This document shows positions 37,263 through 46,319 of a stretch of 64,000 nt of DNA, piece by piece (position 1 is the stretch's first letter; every line of letters starts with the position of its first letter). A program made the translations under genes and the position numbers. The DNA is taken from assembly GCA_937872515.1 (NCBI GenBank), contig CALMSX010000065.1, positions 32,894 to 96,893 on the forward strand. The letters run 5' to 3'. The notes under the pieces are model-generated. The model was not told where the DNA came from, searched no databases, and saw nothing but the letters and a program-made list of their open reading frames with translations. The stretch is from an uncultured Bacteroidota bacterium (GTDB lineage: Bacteria; Bacteroidota; Bacteroidia; Chitinophagales; Saprospiraceae).

Positions 37263-39248
37263 TTGAGATTTTATTTTGTAATATTCATACTACTCCTTGA
37301 CCTTTGTCCTGCTTTTTCTCAGCGGATATACAGGCTGCCAACTTACTATTTAGATATAGAAAGCTGTACAGAGCATTATGTGGATTTACCAGAAAATATT
37401 GCAAATAATTCATTCCAAATATTACCAAATGGTGATATAGCTACTTCACGTTATTTGTATCATAGTAAAGAAGGTGTGATTAAAGAGTTGGATCGACCCT
37501 CAGATTTGTGCACCAACTGCACACTTTATTATGATGGTGGCAATTATGTTTATATTTTGGGTGTGTTTACAAAATTGTTTTCAAGCTATAGACTAAACCT
37601 AAACACATTAAAATATGAAAAATTGCCACCATCTGATTTTGTTGAGAAAACCCAATTAAATGGCTCGAGTATGAGTTTTACTGGTGATGGGCTTTCATTT
37701 GTAGGAAACGACTCGATTGTGTACTCGCTTGATTTTTACAATAAAAATATAGTAGGTTTTCATCTCAATGACCCATCCCAATATTTTGTGTATAAAAGAA
37801 TACCGCACTTCCCTGATGATCACGATAAGCCGCATCTAACAGCCTTGTATGGCACCATGCCGGTGGCATGCGACAGTTTGATGTGGATGGGTAAATATAT
37901 TGTAGGAGGCGGTGAATACTTTATTCAAGGAACAAAGATGGATGCATTGATTGATCCTAATACACTCGAATATAGGTTTTGGGATTGTGACTTGCTTAAA
38001 GTTGATAATGATACTACCCTAATTACATTTAAAAAAAACAATACAAGTTTTTCAGATGCTTCTCACCACAAGGCACCAGTATGCACGCTGGAAGTGGATC
38101 TGGATAAAGATGACAGTAATACTGATTTTCAGCTAGGCGGGATTTCCATTAAAAGCTGTAAGGCAAAACAGCCTATCCCGATTTCGGATGATGACATATC
38201 GATCATCACCAATGGAGGAAGATTGAGGTCCGTTTCCTTCCAATTGTCTGGAGCCCCTGACGACGGTGAAACCATCGAATTTAGGGATTCATCAGGATTT
38301 GTAATTTTCACAGCCGGGCAACAAACATGGCAGGCTTATCCAAATGACAAATTCGATATGGATGCCCTCTCTCATTTGTTAAAAAATGTTGTGTATATAC
38401 ACAACGGAACGCTCAATTCTTATGGGAGACGTACCGTTTCTGTGGAGATCAACCTCACCACCTTGCAATCCTATTCTGTATTCACTTTCATTGATATTCA
38501 AAGTAAATCCAATCAGGCTGGACCTGACGTCTTCACAAAAGCTTGCGTGGATGCTGATAATCCGATCGTGCCTCTCGGTGCCTATCTATCCCCTGAAGCT
38601 GCTGCAGGAGGGACTTTTATCTACAAGGGCAATGCATTAGACAATTCTCACTTTCCTGTAAGTTCAGAATCGTTGTATTCTTTTCTTTATACCGTTGGGG
38701 ACCAGTATTGTGCTGATACCTCACTCTTAGTCTTAGATTTGGGCTATATGCCTAAAATGAACCCTCAGTCCGTACAAAACCAACCGTTTGCTCCCGGATT
38801 GACTTTAAACGCGGCTTCATCACCGTCAGATGTAACCTTAAGCTGGCATCCCAAAACGGCTTTGAGTTGTTATGTATGTGAATCACCTGTTTTATTGTAT
38901 CCAGTTTCGATAGATTATCAGGTCACTGCTACCGCCACCAATGGCTGCTTTTCTGTTGCCGAACTGCCAGTTTCATTCAAAAATCCTTACTTCCCAACTG
39001 TTTTATATCGCAATGGTTCTTGGGATCATAGCTTTTTCTTTTTATCTGCCTCATCCTCTCGGACCTACGATTTGGAGATTTTTGACCTCACAGGTAAACT
39101 TATTTTTAAAGGTTCACAACTCTCTACCGGTAATCTTTCTGAAGCCTGGCAATGTCTGGCTGCCTCGCAAGGGTTGTACCTATTTAGGCTTCATTTTTTT
39201 GATGACAATCAGCCGGTTACCCTCTCAGGAAAATTTCTGATCTTTTAA
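37263..39248 (+). CDS. T9SS-exported large surface protein
   Basis: A 661-aa protein read from TTG at 37263, 12 bases after the upstream T9SS gene; the TTG opens a good signal peptide (FYFVIFILLLDLCPAFSQ) and no ATG does so. The N-terminal half (about 20-330) has repeated beta-strand segments of propeller-like type (NGDIATSRYLYHS, LNTLKYEKLP). The C-terminal 80 residues (TVLYRNGSWDHSFFFLS ... LSGKFLIF) resemble a T9SS sorting domain (YDLEIFDLTGKLIFKGSQL). It probably shares the promoter at 36.27 kb with the phase-variable gene. Function unknown. Confidence 0.78.
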   Translation: MRFYFVIFILLLDLCPAFSQRIYRLPTYYLDIESCTEHYVDLPENIANNSFQILPNGDIATSRYLYHSKEGVIKELDRPSDLCTNCTLYYDGGNYVYILGVFTKLFSSYRLNLNTLKYEKLPPSDFVEKTQLNGSSMSFTGDGLSFVGNDSIVYSLDFYNKNIVGFHLNDPSQYFVYKRIPHFPDDHDKPHLTALYGTMPVACDSLMWMGKYIVGGGEYFIQGTKMDALIDPNTLEYRFWDCDLLKVDNDTTLITFKKNNTSFSDASHHKAPVCTLEVDLDKDDSNTDFQLGGISIKSCKAKQPIPISDDDISIITNGGRLRSVSFQLSGAPDDGETIEFRDSSGFVIFTAGQQTWQAYPNDKFDMDALSHLLKNVVYIHNGTLNSYGRRTVSVEINLTTLQSYSVFTFIDIQSKSNQAGPDVFTKACVDADNPIVPLGAYLSPEAAAGGTFIYKGNALDNSHFPVSSESLYSFLYTVGDQYCADTSLLVLDLGYMPKMNPQSVQNQPFAPGLTLNAASSPSDVTLSWHPKTALSCYVCESPVLLYPVSIDYQVTATATNGCFSVAELPVSFKNPYFPTVLYRNGSWDHSFFFLSASSSRTYDLEIFDLTGKLIFKGSQLSTGNLSEAWQCLAASQGLYLFRLHFFDDNQPVTLSGKFLIF

Positions 39249-39295
39249 TTCTACTCTTTCCCTCCCGCTCTCTTTTTTGTCCCTTTTTTCAATAA

Positions 39296-39343
39296 GACAA
39301 ATAATATGTCATAAAATATCAAAATAATGACAACTAATTTGTC
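39296..39343. promoter_or_regulatory. GACAA-N5-TTGTC palindromes (operator pair 2)
   Basis: GACAAATAATATGTC (39296-39310, one mismatch) and GACAACTAATTTGTC (39329-39343, perfect) lie 33 bp centre to centre. The second ends 9 bases before a TATTTTTG -7 element, so bound repressor would cover the promoter. As in pair 1, the first palindrome is followed by ATAAA. The downstream gene is a DnaE2-like polymerase, so an SOS-type repressor is suspected. Confidence 0.6.
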
Positions 39344-39352
39344 GAAATGATG

Positions 39353-39360
39353 TATTTTTG
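39353..39360 (+). promoter_or_regulatory. -7 promoter element for the DnaE2-like gene
   Basis: TATTTTTG matches TAnnTTTG. The resulting leader would be about 175 bases and would contain the inverted hairpin unit and the CCCCTAA repeats. Confidence 0.4.
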
Positions 39361-39369
39361 TTCTGAAGA

Positions 39370-39404
39370 TTAGTGCAATACGCGCTACGCGCTTAGTGCA
39401 ATGC
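39370..39404 (-). repeat. Single inverted copy of the 21-nt mini-hairpin repeat
   Basis: Read on the minus strand, this stretch is GCATTGCACTAAGCGCGTAG followed by CGCGTATTGCACTAA. This is the same unit that is tandemly repeated at 46.3-46.7 kb, but in the opposite orientation. Confidence 0.8.
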
Positions 39405-39431
39405 TCGGTCTTCGCAGATACACAATTTTTA

Positions 39432-39537
39432 TAACCCCTAACCCCTAATCTAACCCCTAACCCCTAATCTAACCCCTAACCCCTAACCCCTATAACCTAA
39501 CCCCTAATCTAACCCCTAACCCCTATAACCTATCCCC
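39432..39537 (+). repeat. CCCCTAA heptamer tract
   Basis: About a dozen CCCCTAA/CCCCTAATCTAA/CCCCTATAA units in a row, ending right before the TTG start of the polymerase gene. The tract has stops in every frame and is not coding. A shorter tract of the same kind lies at 49.93 kb. Confidence 0.93.
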
Positions 39538-39541
39538 CACC

Positions 39542-42478
39542 TTGTACCTCAACTGCCACACCTACTACTCCCTCCGATACGGAGTCCTCTCACCGGAAGA
39601 ACTGGTAGACCTGGCCGTTCAATCCGGAATTTCGGCATTGGTGCTCAGCGACATCAACAACACCTCGTGTGCTTTCCAGTTTATTACGGCTTGTCGTAAG
39701 AATGGCATCAAACCCATTCTGGGCATCGAGTTTCGCAATGAAGAGGAATTTCTTTACCTGGGCATCGCCCGCAATGACGAGGGCTGGCGGGAGCTGTGTG
39801 CCCTGCTCACCGAATACTCACTGCGCCAGGAAGCCCTGCCCAAGGAGCCACCCGTACTGCCCAACTGTTACATCGTCTTTCGCAAGCTGCCCAAGGCCAT
39901 CAACAGTCTGCGCGACAATGAATACATAGGCGTCAGACCGGAAGAGGTCAACCAGCTCTTTTCTTCTTACCTCAAAGAACACCTCCACAAACTGGTGGTC
40001 TTCGCCCCCGTTACCTTTCGGGATGAAGATGGATTTAAGGTGCACAAACTCCTGCGCTGCATCGACCTCAACATCGTAATCAGTCGACTCAAGCCCGAAA
40101 ACTGTGCCCGCCAGGGAGAATACTTCAGAGGGCCAGGAGAAATCAACCAACTCTACGAACGTTATCCCGTCATCCTGCAAAACACCCAGCGCCTCCTTTC
40201 TGCCTGCCACACCGCCATGGACAGCAGCATCCAGCACAACCGACTCACCTTCACCGGTGATGTCAAAGACGATATGGACCTGCTTACCAAACTCGCCGTT
40301 TCGGGCTGCGAACGCAGGTACGGACCCCGCCACAAAAAGGCCACAGAACGCACCCAGAAGGAATTAAAGGTCATCCAGAAAATGGGCTTTTGTGCTTACT
40401 TCCTCATCACCTGGGACATCATCCGCTACGCCACCTCTGCGGGCTACCACCACGTGGGGCGGGGTAGTGGGGCCAACTCCATCGTAGCATACAACCTGGG
40501 CATCACCGACGTAGATCCGCTCGAACTCGACCTCTACTTCGAACGATTCATCAACCCCTATCGCAGCTCGCCACCCGATTTCGACATCGACTTCTCCTGG
40601 GACGAACGAGATGATGTGACCGATTATATTTTCAAACGTTACGGAAAAGAACACACCGCCCTGCTGGCTACCTACAATACCTTCAAGGGTAAGTCCATCA
40701 TCCGCGAGCTGGGCAAGGTACTGGGTCTGCCCAAGGCCGACATCGATGTTATTGTAGACGAGCCCCTCGCCACCGAAAAACACCACCCCTATGCCAAACA
40801 CATCTTTCGTTACGGCAAGATGATCGAGTCATTCCCCAACTACCTCTCCATCCACGCGGGCGGCATCATCATCTCAGAGCGACCTCTCAACTACCACACC
40901 GCCCTGCAGCTCATGCCCAAGGGCTTTCCCATCGTACAATTCGACATGTACGGCGCCGAAGACCTCGGCTTTCACAAGTACGACGTGCTCAGCCAGCGCG
41001 GTCTCGGCCACATCAAAGATGCGGTAGAATTGGTGCGGTACAACCAGGGCAAGGCCATCGACATCCACGATGTGGCAGCCATCAAGGAAGACCCCAAAGT
41101 AAAGGCCCAGCTGCGCTCCGGGCACTGCATCGGCTGTTTTTACATCGAGTCACCCGCCATGCGCGGCCTGCTCACCAAGCTGCGGTGCGACAACTACGTC
41201 CACCTCGTAGCGGCCAGTTCCATCATCCGGCCCGGTGTGGCCAAGTCGGGCATGATGCGTGAATACATCCAGCGTTTTCACAAGCCCGATAGCTACACCT
41301 ACCTCCACCCCGTTTTTGAAGAACACCTCGGCGAAACCTTTGGCGTCATGGTCTACCAGGAAGACGTCATGAAGATCGTCCACCACTTTGCCGGCCTCGA
41401 CATGGATGAGTCCGACATCCTGCGGCGCATCATGACGGGCAAAAAAAAGAACTCTGATACCTTCCGGCAGCTACAGGAAAAATTTTTCAGAAATTGTAAA
41501 GAACGGGGCTACTCCGATGAATTGTCTATGGAAGTATGGCGGCAGGTGGAGAGCTTCAGTGGCTACTCCTTCTGCAAAGCCCACTCCGCGAGTTTTGCCG
41601 TTGAGTCGTTCCAGAGCCTCTACCTCAAGACCTATTACCCCCTTGAGTTTATGACCGCCGTGGTCAACAACTTTGGCGGCTTTTACAACGCCGAGCTCTA
41701 CCTCCACGAAGCCCGCATGTGTGGTGCCAATGTCCACGCCCCCTGCATCAACCAGAGTCGCTACCTCACCCACATCTACGGCAAAGACATTTATGTAGGC
41801 TTCATCCACATTGCCCAGCTCGAACAAAAGACAGCCCACCACATCATTGAAGAGCGTTGTGCCAGGGGCGATTTCCGCAGCCTCAAAGACTTTGTCAACA
41901 GAGTAGACATCGGCAGAGAGCAACTCGAAATCCTCATTCGCATCGGCGCCTTCCGCTTCACCGGCATGAACAAGTACCAGCTCATGTGGGAAAAAAATGC
42001 CGTCTACAGTCCCGCCATCAAACAGGTGCAGTACAGCGCCCTCTTTGATACCGAAACCGAAAACTTTGAGCTGCCCGCCATGGTAGAAGGCAGGTACGAA
42101 CAAGCCTACGATGAATTTGAACTCCTCGGCTTCCCCCTCTGCTCTCCCTTCGACCTTATGGATGCCACCATCAAAGCCGACATCCTCGCCGCCGATATGA
42201 AAAAACACATGGGCCGAATCGTAACCATGATTGGTTATTACGTCACCCGCAAAGACGTCACCACCTCCAACCGCAAACTCATGAACTTCGGCACCTGGAT
42301 CGACGAAAAAGGCCATTTCTTCGATACCACCCACTTCCCACCCGCCCTTGCCCGCTACCCCTTCAAAGGCCGCGGCCTCTACCGCATCAAAGGCAAAATC
42401 GTAGATGATTTTGATTTCCCCAGCATGGAAGTCACCGAAATGGAAAAGTTACCGTTTGTAAAAGATGAACGTTATTGA
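39542..42478 (+). CDS. DNA polymerase III alpha subunit, DnaE2-like (error-prone type)
   Basis: A 978-aa C-family polymerase, shorter than replicative DnaE (about 1150+ aa) and lacking its C-terminal tail domains. The PHP domain begins LNCHTYYSLRYGVLSPEEL, where the usual first His of HxH is Asn, so PHP metal binding may be partly lost. The palm carries GRGSGANSIVAYNLG and the catalytic PDFDIDF triad region. The start is TTG immediately after the CCCCTAA tract. The gene is visibly richer in G+C, with C-ending codons, than its flanks. In many bacteria such enzymes act with ImuA/ImuB in SOS mutagenesis; neither is seen in the window. Paired palindromes upstream support damage-type control. Confidence 0.85.
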   Translation: MYLNCHTYYSLRYGVLSPEELVDLAVQSGISALVLSDINNTSCAFQFITACRKNGIKPILGIEFRNEEEFLYLGIARNDEGWRELCALLTEYSLRQEALPKEPPVLPNCYIVFRKLPKAINSLRDNEYIGVRPEEVNQLFSSYLKEHLHKLVVFAPVTFRDEDGFKVHKLLRCIDLNIVISRLKPENCARQGEYFRGPGEINQLYERYPVILQNTQRLLSACHTAMDSSIQHNRLTFTGDVKDDMDLLTKLAVSGCERRYGPRHKKATERTQKELKVIQKMGFCAYFLITWDIIRYATSAGYHHVGRGSGANSIVAYNLGITDVDPLELDLYFERFINPYRSSPPDFDIDFSWDERDDVTDYIFKRYGKEHTALLATYNTFKGKSIIRELGKVLGLPKADIDVIVDEPLATEKHHPYAKHIFRYGKMIESFPNYLSIHAGGIIISERPLNYHTALQLMPKGFPIVQFDMYGAEDLGFHKYDVLSQRGLGHIKDAVELVRYNQGKAIDIHDVAAIKEDPKVKAQLRSGHCIGCFYIESPAMRGLLTKLRCDNYVHLVAASSIIRPGVAKSGMMREYIQRFHKPDSYTYLHPVFEEHLGETFGVMVYQEDVMKIVHHFAGLDMDESDILRRIMTGKKKNSDTFRQLQEKFFRNCKERGYSDELSMEVWRQVESFSGYSFCKAHSASFAVESFQSLYLKTYYPLEFMTAVVNNFGGFYNAELYLHEARMCGANVHAPCINQSRYLTHIYGKDIYVGFIHIAQLEQKTAHHIIEERCARGDFRSLKDFVNRVDIGREQLEILIRIGAFRFTGMNKYQLMWEKNAVYSPAIKQVQYSALFDTETENFELPAMVEGRYEQAYDEFELLGFPLCSPFDLMDATIKADILAADMKKHMGRIVTMIGYYVTRKDVTTSNRKLMNFGTWIDEKGHFFDTTHFPPALARYPFKGRGLYRIKGKIVDDFDFPSMEVTEMEKLPFVKDERY

Positions 42479-42483
42479 CCGGG

Positions 42484-42547
42484 CAACGGGTATCCGGCAC
42501 CTGTCCATATACTGGCAAAGCCAGTGTATGGAACGGAGCATCCGTTG
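42484..42547. repeat. Long hairpin downstream of the polymerase gene
   Basis: An inner 12-bp stem CCATATACTGGC-AAA-GCCAGTGTATGG (42505-42531, one mismatch) lies inside an outer CAACGG/CCGTTG stem. There is no T-run, so it is not a classical terminator. The GGCAAAGCC loop recurs in the mosaic at 63.46 kb. Confidence 0.7.
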
Positions 42548-42633
42548 AGAGTAGTCAAAAGGGATGCTGACCTTTAATTTACCAATGTTTTGATTGGTCA
42601 TCATCATCGATCGTACCTCATTTTTGAAACACT

Positions 42634-42661
42634 GTTACGACGCAATATTTTGCGTCGTAAC
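42634..42661. repeat. Perfect 12-bp inverted repeat upstream of ptuA
   Basis: GTTACGACGCAA-TATT-TTGCGTCGTAAC is a perfect hairpin about 75 bases before the ptuA start. Without a T-run it may be a cruciform, a protein site or another repeat module. Confidence 0.8.
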
Positions 42662-42723
42662 TCCAACATAGTGGTGTAAGGCCTCCGCTGCGAAAAAAAA
42701 GAGCATTATTGTTGAGGATTCCT

Positions 42724-42731
42724 TATTTTTG
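42724..42731 (+). promoter_or_regulatory. -7 promoter element before ptuA
   Basis: TATTTTTG ends four bases before the ptuA ATG; if used, the transcript would be leaderless or nearly so. No -33 match. Confidence 0.35.
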
Positions 42732-42735
42732 TAGT

Positions 42736-43983
42736 ATGAGAATCAATAAATTGCGACTTAAAAATTTCAGATTGTTTCAAGATCTGGTAATTGATTTTGG
42801 TAATTCAAATATTACAGCAAGCATAGGTATTAACGGTGCCGGGAAAACCAGTATTCTTGATGCCATTTCCAAAGCACTCAGCAGCATTATGTCGGATGAA
42901 AATTTGCAAACGCACGGGCAGGATTTTCTGAGCAACTCAGATATATTAAAAGGAGAGACGAACACCACTATAGAAGCATCTTTTTCACTGGATGGAAAAA
43001 CTATTAACGTGAATTGCAATTGGAGCATTGACGGAAATGGACAGAATACCGTTGACAATACAGGAGAGTTTATAAAAAACCGATTGCCTTTGATGGTTTA
43101 TTATAGAGTGAACAGAACCAGTTCGATACCTGTTTTTGCCAAGAGTATGATCAGCGATAGGGTCAGTGCTATGTACAGTAGTGCTTTAGAAGCAAATGTA
43201 TCTGCTTTTTCAAAATTTGAAGGTTGGTTCATCAATGAATTAAACCTGGAAAACGAATACAAGGTTAGCAAAGCAGATCATCTTTATGAACTTGATTCTT
43301 TGCGCAATGTTCGTAATGCATTTAAAAATTTTCTTTCTATCGTAGGAGAAAATAGCATAACAGATATTCGTATTGACAGAGATGCTAAGTCGACAGATTT
43401 TAATCTTGACAACGAGCCTTATGCGGTAGTTATCAAAAATGGAGATCGGCTGAGGTTCAACCAACTGTCATCTGGTGAGCGCATGGTCATGTATTTAGTC
43501 AGCGATATTGCCAGACGGCTCACATTTTCCGCACAAAATGATGAAAATACAATCAATGGCTCTGGTATTGTTTTAATAGATGAACTTGATCTCCATTTGC
43601 ACCCTGCCTGGCAAAAGACCATTGTGCAAGCATTAAAAAATACTTTTCCAAATGTTCAGTTTATTGTTACAACACACGCACCTTTGATCTTGTCTACATT
43701 GAGACCTGAAAATATACTTGCATTGTCAGATGGAAATGTCATATCAAAAGAAAATCTGCCTAAGGTCTATAGCGGCACAGCCGACGAAGTTTTGGAAGAG
43801 TTAATGAATGTAAAGCCATATATGATGGATTTTGATTCCGAGAAACAAGAATTGGACATCTTATACAATAATTTTCAGTTAGACGAGGCTGAAAAAAAAT
43901 TAAAGCAACTAAAGCATAGAATTGACTCGAATGCAGAATGGATTGTTAACTATGAAAAAAGAATTGCTTTCGCTAAAACATGA
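42736..43983 (+). CDS. ptuA: Septu defence ATPase PtuA-like
   Basis: ATG at 42736 gives 415 aa that begin directly with the SMC/RecF-type N-terminus (MRINKLRLKNFRLFQDLVID); a TTG at 42709 is disfavoured. Walker A GINGAGKTS (31-39), an ABC-type signature LSSGERMVMYL, Walker B GIVLIDELDLHLHPAWQ and the H-loop FIVTTHAPLIL are intact. A C-terminal helical tail with two short repeats follows. The 4-base overlap with an HNH nuclease gene is the standard two-gene Septu layout. Septu protects against phages, with the ATPase controlling the nuclease. The gene is AT-rich relative to the polymerase gene next to it, consistent with transfer. Confidence 0.85.
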   Translation: MRINKLRLKNFRLFQDLVIDFGNSNITASIGINGAGKTSILDAISKALSSIMSDENLQTHGQDFLSNSDILKGETNTTIEASFSLDGKTINVNCNWSIDGNGQNTVDNTGEFIKNRLPLMVYYRVNRTSSIPVFAKSMISDRVSAMYSSALEANVSAFSKFEGWFINELNLENEYKVSKADHLYELDSLRNVRNAFKNFLSIVGENSITDIRIDRDAKSTDFNLDNEPYAVVIKNGDRLRFNQLSSGERMVMYLVSDIARRLTFSAQNDENTINGSGIVLIDELDLHLHPAWQKTIVQALKNTFPNVQFIVTTHAPLILSTLRPENILALSDGNVISKENLPKVYSGTADEVLEELMNVKPYMMDFDSEKQELDILYNNFQLDEAEKKLKQLKHRIDSNAEWIVNYEKRIAFAKT

Positions 43984-44627
43984 AATTAATAGTAATCCCG
44001 AATGAATATGAACCTGTATGTTTGAAAGAGCTGCGCAAAGTAACCAACGACTATAATCATTTGCAAGGACACTGCATGCAGGAGACAAAGAGTACACTCA
44101 GGGAACTCCAAATGAATCACTGTGCTTACTGTGAAAGAAAACTGCAAACAGTTTTTATTGAACACTTTATACCACAATCTGCGGGCTCAGGTCTTGAGTT
44201 TGACAATTTTTTAGCCGTTTGTTCGGGTAACTACTATACAGACAAACTGACAGGCAATAAAATTGAACATTGTGATACAAAGAAAGGGAATATAAATTTA
44301 AATATTGATCCACGTACAAAAGATCATATAGATACATTGTCCTATTCTGAAGATGCGTCATTGACTTCTGAAGTGATGATTTTTCAGCATGATATTGACG
44401 ATATATTGAATCTTAATTTTTACGAATTAAAGAGAGAAAGACAAGATGCATATAATAAAATAGATCTTGAGTACATTGTTGGTGAAGCGCATCAAATTTT
44501 TCCTTTAAAAGATAGATTGCGGAAAATATTATCAATGGCTGAAAGAGGTGAATTTGAATTCTCAGCTTATATTAAGTTTAGAGTAGTAGCAAGATTAAAG
44601 TATATTGAGAACAGCGAAAATGAATAA
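43980..44627 (+). CDS. ptuB: Septu HNH nuclease PtuB-like
   Basis: A 215-aa zinc-finger HNH endonuclease. A CAYC motif (Cys48, Cys51), the IEHFIP motif (Glu61-His62), the Asn-containing LEFDNFLAVC (Asn76, Cys81) and a second zinc pair near EHCDTKKGN (His97-Cys98) match the HNH family found in Septu and retron systems. It is translationally coupled to ptuA. It is expected to cut nucleic acid during phage infection when released or activated by PtuA; no reverse transcriptase or ncRNA is seen, so a retron is not supported. Confidence 0.85.
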   Translation: MKLIVIPNEYEPVCLKELRKVTNDYNHLQGHCMQETKSTLRELQMNHCAYCERKLQTVFIEHFIPQSAGSGLEFDNFLAVCSGNYYTDKLTGNKIEHCDTKKGNINLNIDPRTKDHIDTLSYSEDASLTSEVMIFQHDIDDILNLNFYELKRERQDAYNKIDLEYIVGEAHQIFPLKDRLRKILSMAERGEFEFSAYIKFRVVARLKYIENSENE

Positions 44628-44665
44628 AATTTATTAAAGTCATCAAAACTGGTTAAATTGAAGAA

Positions 44666-46228
44666 ATGCCTGATATGAAGTGTAATACAATATTATTGAT
44701 TTTTGTATTCTTGATATTTGTCCATAGGTATTTATTGGGACAGAACTATAACAAAGTATATGATTTTAATACATCTCAAAGTTGGGGAGCCACTATAGTT
44801 GAAACAGATAGTTTTTATATTGGTTTTAGCCTAGGTGGACCCAATTTTGGGATTCCAAAAGTATTTGTATGCGAGTATGATAAGAATACAGGCGATTTAA
44901 TTAGGCAAAATTCGTTTCTTGATAGTACTGTGAGTTATTATTTTTATTACCACCAAGAAACTTGGGTTGAGAAAAATGTAGTTAAATATATAACATATGC
45001 ATATGAGCTGGAGTCTCTTATAGTCCTTGAATATGATGTAGGATTAAAGAGAATTACGCAAAAAAAGATATCCCTTAAAAGTATTCCTGGAAGAGTAGGA
45101 TTTCTCAATGATATAAAAAAAATTGGAAACAAGTATTATATATATTTTTCTTCTCGATTTGGAAATCCTGATGATTTTAATGCATTGCCAGGTATATTAA
45201 TTTTAAATGATGATTTCTCTTTTGTATACAGGTTTTATGGCGATAATGTTTCAAATGAATATGTTTTAGGTTCTAAGGCAGCAATTACATCTGATGAAAT
45301 GATAATTGTTGGGTTTTCTGAGTATGAGCTGCGAAGAAAGTATAACCTTCCTTCTTCTGTCTATTTTGTTAAAATCAATAAGAAAGGGGATGTTATATGG
45401 AAGGGCAAAAACTTATTTGATTCAGAAAAGTTGGTTTTAAATAATGGAAATATTTGTACGTTAAACGATAGTATATTATTTATTTCGGGTTTGAAATACA
45501 ATATGAACGCAAATGAGTATCCTTATATTTTTTTTACCAAAGTGATGTTGATTTACGACATCAAGAATGACAAGATATTAAAGCGTGTATTGTTTCCCAA
45601 AGCTTATGAGAATGAGAACCCATTTCCTCATTCAATGCTTAAAAAGACGCATGATAATTTCATTTTATTTGGGGGTGGTCAATCTTTAATAGAAGGAAAT
45701 ACGGAAGAAGAAGATTATCTTGCTGGCTCATTAGGTAAGATGGACGGCAATGGCAATCTTCTGTTTTATAACTCCTATTTGCATTTTACAGTGGATAGTA
45801 TTGGGGAGTATAATGATACCTGGATTTCTGATATTGAAGAGACAGTAGATGGTGACATACTTTGTTATGGTGAGGCTTATTATAAACGACGTTATTCTTG
45901 GTTGTTAAAAACTGATAAAAGCGGCAATGTTAAAAAGTCAGATATCAATCTTGTAATTGATCAAATGGATCCTAAAAAAAACTTGTTGTTGCTCTTTCCT
46001 AATCCTACATACAACTTTGTAACTATCAAGTATGCTGATTTTAGCATTGTAAGTTCAATTGTAATACTAGATGCCTCTGGCAAAATTTGTATTACCTTCT
46101 CTCAACCTGATATTTCTCATAATTCAGTTCAATTAGACATATCCTCCCTCCCTTCTGGCATTTACTTTGTGGAACTCCGGGATCAAAATAATGGATTTCT
46201 AGAGGCCAAAAAATTCATAAAACAATGA
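44666..46228 (+). CDS. T9SS-exported protein, propeller-like
   Basis: A 520-aa protein with signal peptide ILLIFVFLIFVHRYLLGQ; ATG at 44675 is an equally good start. The body (about 30-430) consists of repeated beta-blade segments (FVCEYDKNTGDLIRQNSF, VYFVKINKKGDVIWKG, SWLLKTDKSGNV). The last 75 residues (LLLLFPNPTYNFVTI ... EAKKFIKQ) are a type A T9SS sorting domain. AT-rich like the Septu genes; it may be cargo of the same acquired segment. Function unknown. Confidence 0.85.
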   Translation: MPDMKCNTILLIFVFLIFVHRYLLGQNYNKVYDFNTSQSWGATIVETDSFYIGFSLGGPNFGIPKVFVCEYDKNTGDLIRQNSFLDSTVSYYFYYHQETWVEKNVVKYITYAYELESLIVLEYDVGLKRITQKKISLKSIPGRVGFLNDIKKIGNKYYIYFSSRFGNPDDFNALPGILILNDDFSFVYRFYGDNVSNEYVLGSKAAITSDEMIIVGFSEYELRRKYNLPSSVYFVKINKKGDVIWKGKNLFDSEKLVLNNGNICTLNDSILFISGLKYNMNANEYPYIFFTKVMLIYDIKNDKILKRVLFPKAYENENPFPHSMLKKTHDNFILFGGGQSLIEGNTEEEDYLAGSLGKMDGNGNLLFYNSYLHFTVDSIGEYNDTWISDIEETVDGDILCYGEAYYKRRYSWLLKTDKSGNVKKSDINLVIDQMDPKKNLLLLFPNPTYNFVTIKYADFSIVSSIVILDASGKICITFSQPDISHNSVQLDISSLPSGIYFVELRDQNNGFLEAKKFIKQ

Positions 46229-46319
46229 TATAAGCCATGATGAGCTAAGGCATAGGATTTCATAATAGCCTATCTATATTGCCGTCTTCCCCACAACGAC
46301 ATTACAGCATTGCACGTCT

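Noticed and set aside
39432..39537. Linear-chromosome telomere
   Set aside because: The tract is short and internal, with genes on both sides.
41471..42334. Long minus-strand open frame (287 codons) inside the polymerase gene
   Set aside because: It is antisense to the well-conserved DnaE2-like frame, and its translation is low-complexity Val/Gly/Glu/His typical of a shadow in a G+C-rich gene.
42736..44627. Retron-type defence system, because of the HNH and ATPase pair
   Set aside because: No reverse transcriptase or msr/msd-like RNA is present; the two-gene Septu layout fits better.
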